Shown: positions 43,913 to 56,729 of the stretch, piece by piece
How positions within the stretch are numbered: the first letter of the stretch is position 1
Layout of the letters: every line of letters begins with the position of its first letter
Source of the DNA: an uncultured Ectothiorhodospiraceae bacterium
GTDB lineage: Bacteria > Pseudomonadota > Gammaproteobacteria > UBA6429 > Thiohalophilaceae
DNA: 64,000 nucleotides
Assembly: GCA_947259575.1 (NCBI GenBank)
Contig: CAMYMU010000001.1
Location: forward strand, 62,001-126,000
Direction: 5' to 3'
Made by a program: the position numbers and the translations under genes
Notes under the pieces: model-generated
The model's database searches: none
The model's input: only the letters and a program-made list of their open reading frames with translations
What the model was told of the DNA's origin: nothing

Positions 43913-46125
43913 GGTTTCTTTTTTATTACCAGTCCCGCCAGCGGAGGGAGACTTAGTGTCAGTGATGCAGCCCGGTTCATCCATGCAATGTTCTCAGCCT
44001 GGATAACGGAATGGCTGCCGGCGTTACTGCCTGAGTAATAGTCTGAGTCAGAGTTGAAGATGACCTCATAATCTCCGGTGGACGGTACACCTATACGATA
44101 ATTATCGCGTACTACAGGTGTAAAATTAAGCACTACAATAATCGATTCGTCTTCGGTCTTTCTTAAGTAGGATAAGACGGATTGATCAGTATCATGACAA
44201 TCGATCCATTCAAACCCGAACGAATCGAAATCATATTTGTGCAGGGCCGCCTGTTTTGTATAGACGCCATTGAGATCGGTTACCAGTTTTTTTATTCCTT
44301 CGTGCTGAGGGTATTGCAGAACATACCAATCCAGTATTTTGTCGTGATCCCATTCGTCACCCTGGCCGAACTCACACCCCATGAATAATAGTTTTTTACC
44401 AGGATAAGTGAACATATAGGTATATAAGAGTCGTAGGTTGGCAAAGCGTTGCCATTCGTCGCCGGGCATTTTATAAAGCATGGAGCTTTTGCCGTGAACA
44501 ACTTCGTCATGTGAAAAGGGTAATATGAAATTTTCGCTAAACAGGTATAACAGACCAAAGGTTAATTGATCATGATGATAATGACGATATATTGGATCAT
44601 TGGAAAAGTAGTTTAAGGTGTCGTGCATCCAGCCCATGTTCCATTTCATACTAAAGCCAAGACCGCCAATATTTGTCGGCCTTGTGACCTGTGGCCAGGC
44701 AGTAGACTCTTCTGCCATGATCATGGTGCCTGGGAAGTGAGCATGTGTGACTGTGTTTAATTCTCGTAGAAACTCAATAGCCTCCAAATTCTCATTGCCA
44801 CCATGTATATTAGGGACCCAGTCATCATCTTCACGGGAATAGTCAAGGTATAACATCGAAGCGACTGCATCTACACGCAGACCATCGATGTGACACTCTT
44901 CTAACCAGAAAACTGCACTGGCAATTAGAAAGTTTTTAACTTCATTACGACCATAGTTGTAAATTAAAGTCCCCCAGTCTCGATGTTCACCACGTCGTGG
45001 GTCCTCATGTTCATAGAGGGCACTGCCATCATAAAAAGCCAGGCCATGTTCATCCTTCGGGAAATGGGCCGGCACCCAGTCAAGTAATACGCCTATGTTA
45101 TGTTTATGACAGTGATCGACAAAATAACGAAAATCATCTGCATTGCCAAAACGACGTGTAGGTGCAAAATAACCAGTCGTTTGATACCCCCAGGAGGCAT
45201 CAAGTGGATGTTCTGTGATGGGTAGTAGCTCGATATGGGTAAAGCCGGTGTCCACAACGTAGTCAACCAGCCGGTGTGCGAGTTCACGGTAATTTAGAAA
45301 CTCACCATTTTCATCACGTTGCCACGAACCCAAATGACATTCATAAATTGATAGCGGTTCATGCAACCAGTCATGTTGTTCCCGATCTTCAAGCCACGGA
45401 GTATCATGCCACTCGAAAGTAGAAGTCCCTCTAACGACTGATCCTGTGCGTGGACGTAGCTCAAGCTGTTGTGCATAAGGATCGGACTTGGATAAGATTA
45501 ATCCTGTATCTCTATTACGAATTTCAAATTTGTAGAGCGTTCCGTTTTCTAGCTCAGGAATAAAGAGTTCCCAAACTCCGCTACCACCACGTGAGCGCAT
45601 GGGATGTTGCCGACCATCCCAGCCATTAAAATCTCCAATGACACTGACACGCGTCGCATTGGGTGCCCAGGTTGCAAATAAGATACCATTTATTCCATCG
45701 ATGGTTTTTGGGTGTGCTCCAAGAATCTTGTAAACGTGTAAGTGCTTTCCTGCTGCGAATAAATCTAAATCAAAATCATCAAGTTGTGGTTTAAAACTAT
45801 AGGGATCATGGTAAGAGCTAACTTCATTTTTTGTATTGGTTCGGGTTATTAAATAATGCTCACCAAGATCCTTGATATGCTCTGAACAGACAAAGAAATC
45901 ACTATCTGCAAGGCGAAAAGTAGGGAAATGGTTTTCTGTGACGCTCAGCTGCTCAGTTGCCGGAGAGTAAAACAGGATAAAGTCATTGTGGTGAGCCGTT
46001 TGATTGCCCAACACACTGAATGGATCATGATGGCAGGCATGCGCGATTTTATCGAGGTTATCTTGCTTAACCGCGTTTACTATAGAACCTATCTTATTCG
46101 TTAGCTGTGCATTCTTTGGAGACAT
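43909..46125 (-). CDS. glgB: 1,4-alpha-glucan branching enzyme
   Basis: GlgB introduces alpha-1,6 branches. The 738-residue GH13 enzyme has the N-terminal branching-enzyme domains ([11 protein letters not shown], then [20 protein letters not shown]), the barrel with [17 protein letters not shown] (nucleophile Asp), the acid residue in [10 protein letters not shown], and [11 protein letters not shown], and a C-terminal beta domain. Length matches E. coli GlgB. It is first in the glgB-glgA unit and divergent from glgC2. Its leader contains ATGGAA about 20 nt before the ATG. Confidence 0.98.
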   Translation of the reverse strand: MSPKNAQLTNKIGSIVNAVKQDNLDKIAHACHHDPFSVLGNQTAHHNDFILFYSPATEQLSVTENHFPTFRLADSDFFVCSEHIKDLGEHYLITRTNTKNEVSSYHDPYSFKPQLDDFDLDLFAAGKHLHVYKILGAHPKTIDGINGILFATWAPNATRVSVIGDFNGWDGRQHPMRSRGGSGVWELFIPELENGTLYKFEIRNRDTGLILSKSDPYAQQLELRPRTGSVVRGTSTFEWHDTPWLEDREQHDWLHEPLSIYECHLGSWQRDENGEFLNYRELAHRLVDYVVDTGFTHIELLPITEHPLDASWGYQTTGYFAPTRRFGNADDFRYFVDHCHKHNIGVLLDWVPAHFPKDEHGLAFYDGSALYEHEDPRRGEHRDWGTLIYNYGRNEVKNFLIASAVFWLEECHIDGLRVDAVASMLYLDYSREDDDWVPNIHGGNENLEAIEFLRELNTVTHAHFPGTMIMAEESTAWPQVTRPTNIGGLGFSMKWNMGWMHDTLNYFSNDPIYRHYHHDQLTFGLLYLFSENFILPFSHDEVVHGKSSMLYKMPGDEWQRFANLRLLYTYMFTYPGKKLLFMGCEFGQGDEWDHDKILDWYVLQYPQHEGIKKLVTDLNGVYTKQAALHKYDFDSFGFEWIDCHDTDQSVLSYLRKTEDESIIVVLNFTPVVRDNYRIGVPSTGDYEVIFNSDSDYYSGSNAGSHSVIQAENIAWMNRAASLTLSLPPLAGLVIKKKP

Positions 46126-46540
46126 ATCTGGTCGTTTCCATTGTTATAATTTATTGGTACTTGTATATACGGGATTCTGGTTTAATCTAGCCTGTTACAG
46201 TGCAAGTTTTGTGCTCATCCTATGAATTACTCATGGAGCATAGGATAAATAATAACTTTCTGTGTTATAACTGATTGGTTTCAGCCAGAATCGGTTTCTT
46301 TGTATCTCGTCATGCACTTAAATTAAGCAATAATCTTATTGTCTTGTCCGTCTTTGCACAATTTAATGGCAATTTTACCTGACACAGGGATGATCTGTAC
46401 GAAAAAAATGGGTATATCTACGTGGCTTGGTTTTTGCAGAAGTCTGAATACGATAGTGTAATATTGCCTGTGTATATTCTGGTTCACACCCTTTTGCATG
46501 ATAATGAATCAAATTTGAACAATATCGAGAATAAACACCA
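46126..46540. promoter_or_regulatory. divergent control region, glgB / glgC2
   Basis: A 415-bp intergenic region. It holds an inverted repeat ATCCTATG-N14-CATAGGAT (46217-46246), a candidate operator. AGTGCA hexamers occur at 46199-46204 and, inverted, at 46313-46318, the same core as in the glgC1 control region. A weak plus-strand promoter may be TTGCAG (46434-46439) and TGTAAT (46457-46462), spaced 17 bp, 78 bp before glgC2. No ORF or RNA gene was seen. Confidence 0.45.
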
Positions 46541-47809
46541 ATGAGAAAACAAAAGTCGCCGCGCTTCATCAGTAATCTAACCAGAAACACCCTTGCGTTG
46601 ATTATGGCTGGGGGGCGCGGTGAACGATTAAAACACCTGACCAGGTGGCGGGCAAAGCCCGCAGTCCCCTTTGGGGGGAAATTCCGGATTATCGATTTTC
46701 CTCTTTCAAACTGTATTAATTCCGGCATACGCAGGATTGGTGTACTTACCCAGTATAAGTCGCATTCCCTGAATTTACACATTCAAAGAGGATGGGGGCA
46801 TTTGCGCGGTGAGTTTGGCGAATTTGTGGAACTATTACCTGCGCAGCAGCGAATCGAAGCATCCTGGTATGCCGGGACAGCCGATTCGATTTACCAGAAC
46901 CTCGATATCATTCGTGCTCATTCACCGGAACATGTGCTGATTCTCGCCGGCGATCATATTTATAAAATGGATTATGGTGAAATGCTGGCAAAGCATGTCA
47001 ACGACAACGTTGACATAACGGTCGGCTGTATCGGAGTACCGATTGAGCAGGCCTCTGCATTTGGGGTGATGGGAGTCGAAAAAGATCTTCGAATTCATAG
47101 TTTCGATGAAAAGCCGGAACACCCTGAGCCTATACCTGATAAACCTGATCAGGCTTTGTGTTCAATGGGTATCTACATCTTTAACACAGACCTGTTATTC
47201 GAATTATTGATCCGTGATGCGGATACACCAAATTCAAGTCACGATTTTGGTAAGGATATTATCCCTCATGCGATAAAGAAATATCATGTTTCTGCTTATC
47301 CATACACTGATGCGCGTAGTGGCATACAGGCCTATTGGCGTGATGTCGGTACGGTCGATTCATTTTGGGCAGCAAACCTGGAATTGATTGGTGTCACACC
47401 AGAATTGAATTTATATGATGATGAGTGGCCGATCTGGACAAGTCAGGAGCAATTACCCCCAGCCAAGTTTATTTTTGATGATGATGACAGAAGAGGGATG
47501 GCTGTCGATTCAATGGTGTCAGGTGGTTGTATAATTTCTGGTGCGCGTGTGTGCCATTCACTACTTTTCTCAAACGTTACTATCGATAATTACACCAACG
47601 TTGATTCCTCCGTTATTTTGCCGGATGTTACCATCGGTAAAAATTGCCGTATCTATCATGCGATTATCGATAAGGGTTGTGAAATTCCCGATGGAACCAT
47701 AATTGGCAAGAATGAAGAGGATGACAAAAAACGATTCTATGTCTCACCAAATGGTGTAGTTTTAGTAACACCAGAAATGCTTGGCCAAGTCGTTCACTAT
47801 GTCAGATAA
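46541..47809 (+). CDS. glgC: glucose-1-phosphate adenylyltransferase (second copy)
   Basis: A 422-residue GlgC closely resembling the enterobacterial type: [65 protein letters not shown] and [20 protein letters not shown], then a beta-helix tail ending [14 protein letters not shown]. This type is allosterically activated by fructose-1,6-bisphosphate in enterobacteria; activation here is unknown. It heads the plus-strand unit glgC2-GH57-malQ-glgP, mixing a synthetic with three degradative genes. Its last 11 bp overlap the GH57 start. No clear Shine-Dalgarno precedes the ATG. Confidence 0.96.
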   Translation: MRKQKSPRFISNLTRNTLALIMAGGRGERLKHLTRWRAKPAVPFGGKFRIIDFPLSNCINSGIRRIGVLTQYKSHSLNLHIQRGWGHLRGEFGEFVELLPAQQRIEASWYAGTADSIYQNLDIIRAHSPEHVLILAGDHIYKMDYGEMLAKHVNDNVDITVGCIGVPIEQASAFGVMGVEKDLRIHSFDEKPEHPEPIPDKPDQALCSMGIYIFNTDLLFELLIRDADTPNSSHDFGKDIIPHAIKKYHVSAYPYTDARSGIQAYWRDVGTVDSFWAANLELIGVTPELNLYDDEWPIWTSQEQLPPAKFIFDDDDRRGMAVDSMVSGGCIISGARVCHSLLFSNVTIDNYTNVDSSVILPDVTIGKNCRIYHAIIDKGCEIPDGTIIGKNEEDDKKRFYVSPNGVVLVTPEMLGQVVHYVR

Positions 47810-49508
47810 GGAGAACAAATTAAATCCCTTAAAGGTTGTGATCTATTGGCACATGCATCAGCCGGAATATCGTGATCTTCGTAATGGGGAGTATCATTTA
47901 CCCTGGACCTATTTACATACCATAAAGGATTATGTCGATATGGTTGCGCATCTCGAAAATAATATAGATGCACGTGCGGTTGTTAATTTTGCACCAGTGT
48001 TGCTTGAACAAATAGATGACTATGCGCAGCAACTTGATGATTATTTACATCATGGCAAGGCTCTAAGAGATCCACTTTTAGCTGCTCTGGCAGATCCAGT
48101 GTTGTTGCTGGATAATGAAAGACGTGCACATATTATTAAGGATTGTATGCGTGCTAATAAAGAAAGAATGGTTGATCGTTTCGAGACCTTCAAAACTTTG
48201 ACTACGATGGCAGAAACGGCACTACAATCTCCTGAAATACTGCCCTATTATGCGGAACAATTCTTTACGGACATGCTGGTTTGGTATCATCTGGCATGGA
48301 TTGCCGAAACCATTCGTTTAAATGATCCTCGCATCATTTCGCTGATGGAGAAGGCTCTACATTTCAGCGTACATGATCGTCATACGCTGGTTGAAGTCAT
48401 CAATGAGATTATCAGTGGTGTGATTGAGCGCTACCGTAAACTTGCTGAGGCAGGCAGAATCGAGCTGTCAATGACGCCTTATGCTCATCCTATAGTTCCA
48501 CTTTTGATTGATATTAATTCTACAGAGCAGGCTATGCCTGATGCAGAATTACCACATGCCAATGAGTATCCTGGTGGTCTTGAAAGGTGTCGCTGGCATA
48601 TGAAAAAGGGGATTGAGACGTACAAAAAGTATTTTGGTTTTGAGCCCCATGGCTGCTGGCCTTCGGAAGGTAGTATCAGTGGTGAAACCATTGAGTTGAT
48701 TTCTGAGATGGGGATTAAATGGCTGGCTAGCGGTGAAACTGTTTTAAGAAATTCGTTACAAAAAATGGCAACGGCGCCCGATGAATGTATTCACCAGGCT
48801 TATCAATACCGCGATAGCGGCGCGACCTGTTTTTTCAGGGATGACGGTTTGTCAGACTTAATTGGTTTTAAATATTCAGACTGGCATGCTGACGATGCCG
48901 TGGCCAACCTTGTACATCATCTAGAAAATATCGCCAAGGAGTGTACTGACCAGCCGGGAACCGTTGTATCGATCATCCTGGATGGTGAGAATGCCTGGGA
49001 ATATTATCCAGAGAATGGTTACCATTTTATAAGCACTTTGTACGAAAAACTCACTCAGCATACGGGGATCAAACTCACAACATATAATGAATACCTTAAT
49101 TCTGATCATGAGAGAAAACCACTGCAGGAGATCGTAGCCGGCAGCTGGGTATACGGGACATTTTCAACCTGGATAGGCGAGAAGGATAAGAATCGTGCCT
49201 GGGATATGTTAGTTGAAGCAAAGAAGGTTTATGACAAGGTCATGAGTGAGGGTTACCTGTCCGAGGATGAAGCGACTACTGCTGAAATGCAATTAGCGAC
49301 CTGTGAAAGCTCAGACTGGTTCTGGTGGTTTGGGGAATACAATTCTGCAGAATCAGTAACTGCATTTGATGAGCAATACCGTTTACATTTGAGTAATCTC
49401 TACCAGTTGTTAAAAGTAGAACCACCTGAATATCTCTCGAGAGCATTTTCATTTGGTTCGGGGCATCCTGCAATGGGAGGCACCATGTTACCAGGCCAAC
49501 ACTATTAA
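47799..49508 (+). CDS. GH57-family alpha-glucan hydrolase/transferase
   Basis: A 569-residue glycoside hydrolase family 57 protein. Conserved regions are [12 protein letters not shown] (HQP motif, residues about 14-25), [10 protein letters not shown] (about 285; the glutamate is the likely nucleophile) and [11 protein letters not shown] (about 395; the aspartate is a candidate acid). GH57 includes alpha-amylases, 4-alpha-glucanotransferases and branching enzymes acting on alpha-glucans; which applies cannot be told. I start at the ATG at 47799, within the glgC2 3' end (11-bp overlap, coupled). malQ follows after 3 bp. It may supply amylase or debranching-like activity, as no glgX is present in the window. 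Confidence 0.9.
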   Translation: MSDKENKLNPLKVVIYWHMHQPEYRDLRNGEYHLPWTYLHTIKDYVDMVAHLENNIDARAVVNFAPVLLEQIDDYAQQLDDYLHHGKALRDPLLAALADPVLLLDNERRAHIIKDCMRANKERMVDRFETFKTLTTMAETALQSPEILPYYAEQFFTDMLVWYHLAWIAETIRLNDPRIISLMEKALHFSVHDRHTLVEVINEIISGVIERYRKLAEAGRIELSMTPYAHPIVPLLIDINSTEQAMPDAELPHANEYPGGLERCRWHMKKGIETYKKYFGFEPHGCWPSEGSISGETIELISEMGIKWLASGETVLRNSLQKMATAPDECIHQAYQYRDSGATCFFRDDGLSDLIGFKYSDWHADDAVANLVHHLENIAKECTDQPGTVVSIILDGENAWEYYPENGYHFISTLYEKLTQHTGIKLTTYNEYLNSDHERKPLQEIVAGSWVYGTFSTWIGEKDKNRAWDMLVEAKKVYDKVMSEGYLSEDEATTAEMQLATCESSDWFWWFGEYNSAESVTAFDEQYRLHLSNLYQLLKVEPPEYLSRAFSFGSGHPAMGGTMLPGQHY

Positions 49509-49511
49509 ATA

Positions 49512-51005
49512 ATGAAAGCAAGCAATTCTCATCAATCAGTAAACAGACAGCGGCGAGCAGGGGTATTATTACATCCAACGTCACTTCCTGACTCGTTGGG
49601 TAATGGTGACATCGGTCATCAGGCCTATCGGTTTATTGAATTTCTTCATTCCTATGGTTTTAAGGTTTGGCAGATGTTGCCTCTGGGGCCTACGCATGAA
49701 GATAAATCACCGTATCAGTGTTTATCTTCTCATGCAGGGAATCCCTTACTCATTAGTCTTGACTGGCTGGAGGATAAAGGTTGGTTAGATAGAGCTACGA
49801 TTAAGAATACCGAGACCGATGATAAGTACCGGGTTTGCTGCTTGAGACAAGCTGCAGAAAACTTTTATCAAATAAACGATGACCAATGGACGGAAAAGAT
49901 CAGTGAATTTACGCAACAACATGGGTACTGGTTGGATGATTATGCATTGTTTATAGCATTCAAAAATCAATACGAGAACAAGCCCTGGTACGACTGGCCA
50001 AATTCAATTCGGCATAGAGAAACTCTGGCACTAGATGATGCGCGCCAGGAGTTACAATTAAGTATTAAACAAACTATTTTTGAACAGTTTGTGTTTTTTA
50101 CACAATGGCATGAAATAAGAGTGTATGCAAAAAAGCATAATGTTGAACTATTCGGAGATATGCCTATTTTTGTAGCGCTTGATAGTGCCGATGTATGGGC
50201 GCAGCGGGAAAACTTCCTGGTTGACAATGATGGAGGTATGAATTTTATTGCCGGAGTCCCACCAGATGCGTTTTCCGATACTGGCCAACGCTGGGGAAAT
50301 CCTTTGCATAACTGGGATTACATGCAAACAAGTGGTTTTAGCTGGTGGAAAGAACGATTCAGAACACAGTTAGAGTTGTTTGACATGATACGTGTGGATC
50401 ATTTTCGTGGTTTACAGGCTTGTTGGCAAATTCCAGAAGATGACGAAACGGCAATCAACGGCAAATGGGTAGAGGTGCCGGGCCGCGAGATGCTTTTTGC
50501 GCTAAATAAAACATTTCATCATCTACCCCTGGTTGCCGAAGATTTGGGAGTAATTACCGAGCAGGTCATCGAATTAAAAAAATTATTTAAATTACCCGGT
50601 ATGAAAGTATTACAATTTGCATTTGATGGCAATAACAGTAATCCTCATTTGCCACATCATCATGAGTTTGCTGATGTGGTATACACAGGTACACATGATA
50701 ATGACACGACATTGGGTTGGATGAGTGATACGAGTAATTATGACAAACATTATCTTGAAGAATATACAGGCTTGAATATCGAATCCGAAGAGCAGGGTAT
50801 CTGGTCAGTGATACGAATAGCAATGTCATCCGTCTCATTTCTATGTGTTTTGCCAATGCAGGACTTACTGATGCTAGATTCAAAAGCACGTATGAACAAA
50901 CCGGGAACGGTCGGTGGCAATTGGAATTGGCGGTTTGAATGGAATCAAATTGAACCTGCAAATCTTGAAAGGATAGAAAACTTTATGACGGTGTATCAGA
51001 GGTAG
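49512..51005 (+). CDS. malQ: 4-alpha-glucanotransferase (amylomaltase)
   Basis: MalQ (GH77) moves maltodextrin units between chains, making products for GlgP. The 497-residue enzyme begins RRAGVLLHPTSLPDSLGNGD and has all GH77 signatures: FGDMPIFVALDSADVWAQ, GVPPDAFSDTGQRWGNPLHNW, IRVDHFRGLQACWQIP (nucleophile Asp), LVAEDLGVIT and YTGTHDNDTTLGW. It starts 3 bp after the GH57 stop and ends 4 bp before glgP, a tight operon. Confidence 0.97.
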   Translation: MKASNSHQSVNRQRRAGVLLHPTSLPDSLGNGDIGHQAYRFIEFLHSYGFKVWQMLPLGPTHEDKSPYQCLSSHAGNPLLISLDWLEDKGWLDRATIKNTETDDKYRVCCLRQAAENFYQINDDQWTEKISEFTQQHGYWLDDYALFIAFKNQYENKPWYDWPNSIRHRETLALDDARQELQLSIKQTIFEQFVFFTQWHEIRVYAKKHNVELFGDMPIFVALDSADVWAQRENFLVDNDGGMNFIAGVPPDAFSDTGQRWGNPLHNWDYMQTSGFSWWKERFRTQLELFDMIRVDHFRGLQACWQIPEDDETAINGKWVEVPGREMLFALNKTFHHLPLVAEDLGVITEQVIELKKLFKLPGMKVLQFAFDGNNSNPHLPHHHEFADVVYTGTHDNDTTLGWMSDTSNYDKHYLEEYTGLNIESEEQGIWSVIRIAMSSVSFLCVLPMQDLLMLDSKARMNKPGTVGGNWNWRFEWNQIEPANLERIENFMTVYQR

Positions 51006-51009
51006 TTTT

Positions 51010-53484
51010 ATGTCGAATAAAGAAACATTGTGTGACTCGGGGTTACCCATTATGGAAAAATTGCCCACTGATAGTGAATCTTTGGCCAATGACTTTGAAA
51101 GGTATTTAACACGACACCTGGGTCGATTTGTTGGGTGTGTACCGTTTTACCTGTATGAAGCTTTATCATTAACTATTCGTGATCGGATTATTACGGATTG
51201 GGGTAATACCTGGAGAACCCATGAAAAAAAGGGCGTAAAAAAAGCTTACTACATGTCGCTGGAGTTTTTGATTGGTCGATCCTTAGGTAACCATATCCTT
51301 AATCTTGATATCGATAGTGAAACCAAGGCGGCAATGAACAAGTTTTCATTGGACCTGGAAGAGATCATCACTGAAGAACATGACGCCGGACTTGGTAATG
51401 GGGGCCTGGGGCGTCTTGCAGCCTGTTTTATGGATAGTTGTGCAACTTTGAATCTACCTGTTGTTGGTTATGGTATTCGTTATGAGTACGGTATGTTTCG
51501 TCAGGAAATAGAAAATGGTTATCAAATCGAAGCACCGGATCACTGGTTAAGAGATAACAATCCATGGGAGTTAGAGCGTCCCGAATTTACTCAGGTGATA
51601 AAGTTTGGTGGACGTGTTGAAATGATTCGTAACCATAACCGTAAACCACATGTGGTCTGGCTTGATACCTCTGATGTCCTTGCAATTCCATATGATGTTC
51701 CTATTTCCGGTTACAAAAACAAGACAGTTAACACATTACGCTTATGGAGTGCTAGCGCAACAAATGCTTTTAGTCTTGAGGACTTCAATGCAGGAAGTTA
51801 TTCGGACGCAGTGGAAGCGAAAAATGATGCAGAGCATATTAGTATGGTGCTCTATCCGAATGATGCAAGTGAAAATGGTAAAGAATTACGCTTAAAACAA
51901 CAATATTTTCTTGCTTCGGCAAGTCTTCAGGATGTTTTCCGGATGTGGAATGCAACAGAAGGTGATGATTACAGCGAGTTTGCTAAGCAGAATGTTTTTC
52001 AGATGAATGATACGCATCCAACTATTGCTGTTGCTGAATTAATGCGTCTACTGATCGATGAGAAATACCTATCATGGGATGAGGCATGGGATATAACCAG
52101 CAAGACTATGGCCTACACTAATCATACTTTACTGCCTGAGGCTCTTGAAAAATGGCCTGTTTCACTATTTGAAAAACTTTTACCCCGTTTGTTACAGATA
52201 ATTTATGAAATTAATGCACGGTTTCTTAAGGAAGTTTCCAGGAAATGGCCGGGAGATATCAATCGACAAATCAATATGTCGATCATCGAAGAGGGCGATG
52301 TAAAATATGTGCGCATGGCTTATCTTGCGATCGTAGGCAGTTTCTCGGTAAATGGTGTTGCGGCACTGCATTCGAAATTATTAGCTGAAGGTTTATTCAG
52401 GAATTTCTATGAATTGTGGCCTGACAAATTTAATAACAAAACAAATGGTGTAACACCTCGGCGCTGGGTTGCGCATTCAAATCCGTTAATGACAGAGCTT
52501 ATTACAGACAAGATCGGTGATAGCTGGATAAAAAAATTAGATAATATCAGCCAGTTAAAAAACCATGTCAACGACAAAGCCTTTATCAGTCATTGGTCGG
52601 CTGTAAAGACTGAAAACAAAAAGAGATTGGCCGCATTAGTTGAGTCTGAATGTGATGTCGACTTCGATGTCAATTCTATTTTTGATGTGCAAGTAAAAAG
52701 AATTCACGAGTATAAGAGACAATTATTAAATATTTTACATGTGATTCATTTATATCATCGAATAAAACAAAATGATACAGAAGAGTGGACCAATCGGTGC
52801 GTTCTTATTGGAGGTAAAGCTGCACCAGGCTATCGACTTGCAAAATCCATTATTAAATTAATTAATAATGTTGCTGAAGTCATCAACAACGACCCGCAAG
52901 TAGGTGATAAATTAAAACTAGCTTTTATACCTAATTACGGCGTATCAAAAATGGAGATTATCTGTCCGGGAACTGATTTGTCTCAACAGATTTCAACTGC
53001 TGGGAAGGAAGCTTCAGGTACCGGTAATATGAAGTTTATGATGAATGGTGCCATAACTATTGGTACTTATGATGGAGCGAACATCGAAATTCTAGATGAA
53101 GTCGGCGAGGAAAACTTTTTCCTGTTTGGTTTAAAATCAGATGAAGTGGAAAAGCAACGAGCAACGTATCAGCCAGAGCGCATCATTGATGAAGATGTAG
53201 ATCTAAAGAATGTTATGTATTTATTAAAATGTGGCCATTTTAATACGCTAGAAGCTGGGATCTTTGATGAAATTATTGCTTCATTAGTCAATCCGCACGA
53301 CCCATGGTTAACGTTGGCCGATTTTAGAAGCTACATCGATACACAAGACAAACTGTCACGCGCCTATCGAGATCGTGGTGCATGGGTGAAAATGAGTATT
53401 ATGAATACCGCCAGTAGTGGCTTTTTCTCAACCGATCGGACAATGCAGGAGTATAACGACGACATCTGGAAGCTGAATCTATGA
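51010..53484 (+). CDS. glgP: glycogen/maltodextrin phosphorylase
   Basis: GlgP releases glucose-1-phosphate from glycogen ends using pyridoxal phosphate. The 824-residue GT35 enzyme shows AYYMSLEFLIGRSLGNHILN, GNGGLGRLAACFMDS, FQMNDTHPTIAVAELMRLL and the PLP-lysine region KEASGTGNMKFMMNGA (about residue 668), followed by GTYDGANIEI. It is last in glgC2-GH57-malQ-glgP and is convergent with pgm. The gap carries ATAACCT/AGGTTAT (53489-53522), a weak bidirectional stop at most. Confidence 0.98.
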   Translation: MSNKETLCDSGLPIMEKLPTDSESLANDFERYLTRHLGRFVGCVPFYLYEALSLTIRDRIITDWGNTWRTHEKKGVKKAYYMSLEFLIGRSLGNHILNLDIDSETKAAMNKFSLDLEEIITEEHDAGLGNGGLGRLAACFMDSCATLNLPVVGYGIRYEYGMFRQEIENGYQIEAPDHWLRDNNPWELERPEFTQVIKFGGRVEMIRNHNRKPHVVWLDTSDVLAIPYDVPISGYKNKTVNTLRLWSASATNAFSLEDFNAGSYSDAVEAKNDAEHISMVLYPNDASENGKELRLKQQYFLASASLQDVFRMWNATEGDDYSEFAKQNVFQMNDTHPTIAVAELMRLLIDEKYLSWDEAWDITSKTMAYTNHTLLPEALEKWPVSLFEKLLPRLLQIIYEINARFLKEVSRKWPGDINRQINMSIIEEGDVKYVRMAYLAIVGSFSVNGVAALHSKLLAEGLFRNFYELWPDKFNNKTNGVTPRRWVAHSNPLMTELITDKIGDSWIKKLDNISQLKNHVNDKAFISHWSAVKTENKKRLAALVESECDVDFDVNSIFDVQVKRIHEYKRQLLNILHVIHLYHRIKQNDTEEWTNRCVLIGGKAAPGYRLAKSIIKLINNVAEVINNDPQVGDKLKLAFIPNYGVSKMEIICPGTDLSQQISTAGKEASGTGNMKFMMNGAITIGTYDGANIEILDEVGEENFFLFGLKSDEVEKQRATYQPERIIDEDVDLKNVMYLLKCGHFNTLEAGIFDEIIASLVNPHDPWLTLADFRSYIDTQDKLSRAYRDRGAWVKMSIMNTASSGFFSTDRTMQEYNDDIWKLNL

Positions 53485-53513
53485 TGTCATAACCTGAATA
53501 TAGTTTTATGACT

Positions 53514-55569
<2,056 letters not shown>

Positions 55570-56571
55570 ATGATTATACTGGCAGGTGACATTGGAGGTA
55601 CAAATACGCGATTGGTTGCAGAACAGATCAACCCAGATGGTCGACGTATTTTGGCAGAAAAGATCTATTCTAGTGCTGACTATAGTGATTTAATTCCAGT
55701 TATAAAAATCTTTCTTTCTGAACACGATATCAGTGTGCCTGTTTATGCAGCCTGCTTTGCCGTGGCTGGGCCAGTTGTAGTTGGTAGTGCATCGGTAACA
55801 AATCTTCCCTGGGTGATTAGTGAAGACGTGCTGGCTAAGGCACTAGACACACCTCGTATAAAGCTTATTAATGATTTTGTTGCAATTTCCTACGGAATCC
55901 CGGAACTTGATGATACTGACTTGCTGCTGATACGTCAGGGTGAAGTTTCAAATGACATGCCAGCTAACCATGATGCTGTAATTATAGGTGCGGGTACCGG
56001 TCTTGGCGCTTCGCACCTCGTATGGCAAAGCGATCATTACCAGCCTTATGCCAGTGAGGCTGGTCACGCGGGTTTTGCACCAGAAAATTCTCTGCAATCT
56101 GAGATGCTGGCCTGGTTACAAAAACAATACACACATGTCAGTTTAGAGACGTTACTGTCAGGCAAAGGTCTAATTACCATTTATCACTTCTTGCGTGACG
56201 TTGTTGGCCTACCTGAGTCATTATCAATCAAGGAAGAGATGCAGGAAACAGATCCTGCTCAGGTCATTACTGGGTATGCCCTTTCAGGTCGCGATGAACT
56301 CTGCCAGAAAACCTTGGACTGTTTTGTCGAGATCTACGGAGCTGCTGCGGGTAACATTGCGCTACATTATTATCCAGTCGGTGAGCTTTATATAGCAGGA
56401 GGTATTGCAGCCAAAATAAAAGATAAAATGTTGAGTCGAAATTTTGTGGATGCTTTTCTGAGTAAAGGTGCTATGTCATCTAATATGGAGAAAATCACGC
56501 TAAAATTGATTATGCAGGGTAAGGTGGGTCTTTATGGAGCATTATCGAATGCAAGGGCATTATATTGTTAG
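55570..56571 (+). CDS. glk: glucokinase
   Basis: A 333-residue bacterial glucokinase (Glk type, not ROK) making glucose-6-phosphate. Landmarks are LAGDIGGTNTRLVAEQ (phosphate 1), LINDFVAISYGIP, IGAGTGLGASHLVW (phosphate 2), the catalytic-site SEAGHAGFAP and a C-terminal LYIAGGIAAKI (adenosine motif). The ATG at 55570 with AAGG upstream is preferred to 55540. Together with pgm it would feed free glucose from glycogen breakdown or uptake into storage or glycolysis. Confidence 0.95.
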   Translation: MIILAGDIGGTNTRLVAEQINPDGRRILAEKIYSSADYSDLIPVIKIFLSEHDISVPVYAACFAVAGPVVVGSASVTNLPWVISEDVLAKALDTPRIKLINDFVAISYGIPELDDTDLLLIRQGEVSNDMPANHDAVIIGAGTGLGASHLVWQSDHYQPYASEAGHAGFAPENSLQSEMLAWLQKQYTHVSLETLLSGKGLITIYHFLRDVVGLPESLSIKEEMQETDPAQVITGYALSGRDELCQKTLDCFVEIYGAAAGNIALHYYPVGELYIAGGIAAKIKDKMLSRNFVDAFLSKGAMSSNMEKITLKLIMQGKVGLYGALSNARALYC

Positions 56572-56729
56572 CGCTGTAGATATTTATGATTGACACATAT
56601 TGCGTGCTCGATTGGGGTGCATCTTCCAATTTTAGCGGGAAATGCTTCCCTAATTTGATGTATATTAGCCTGGCTGTACTAAGCTAAGATTATGGTTAGA
56701 CTACGAAAAATAGATATTTCGGAATATAA

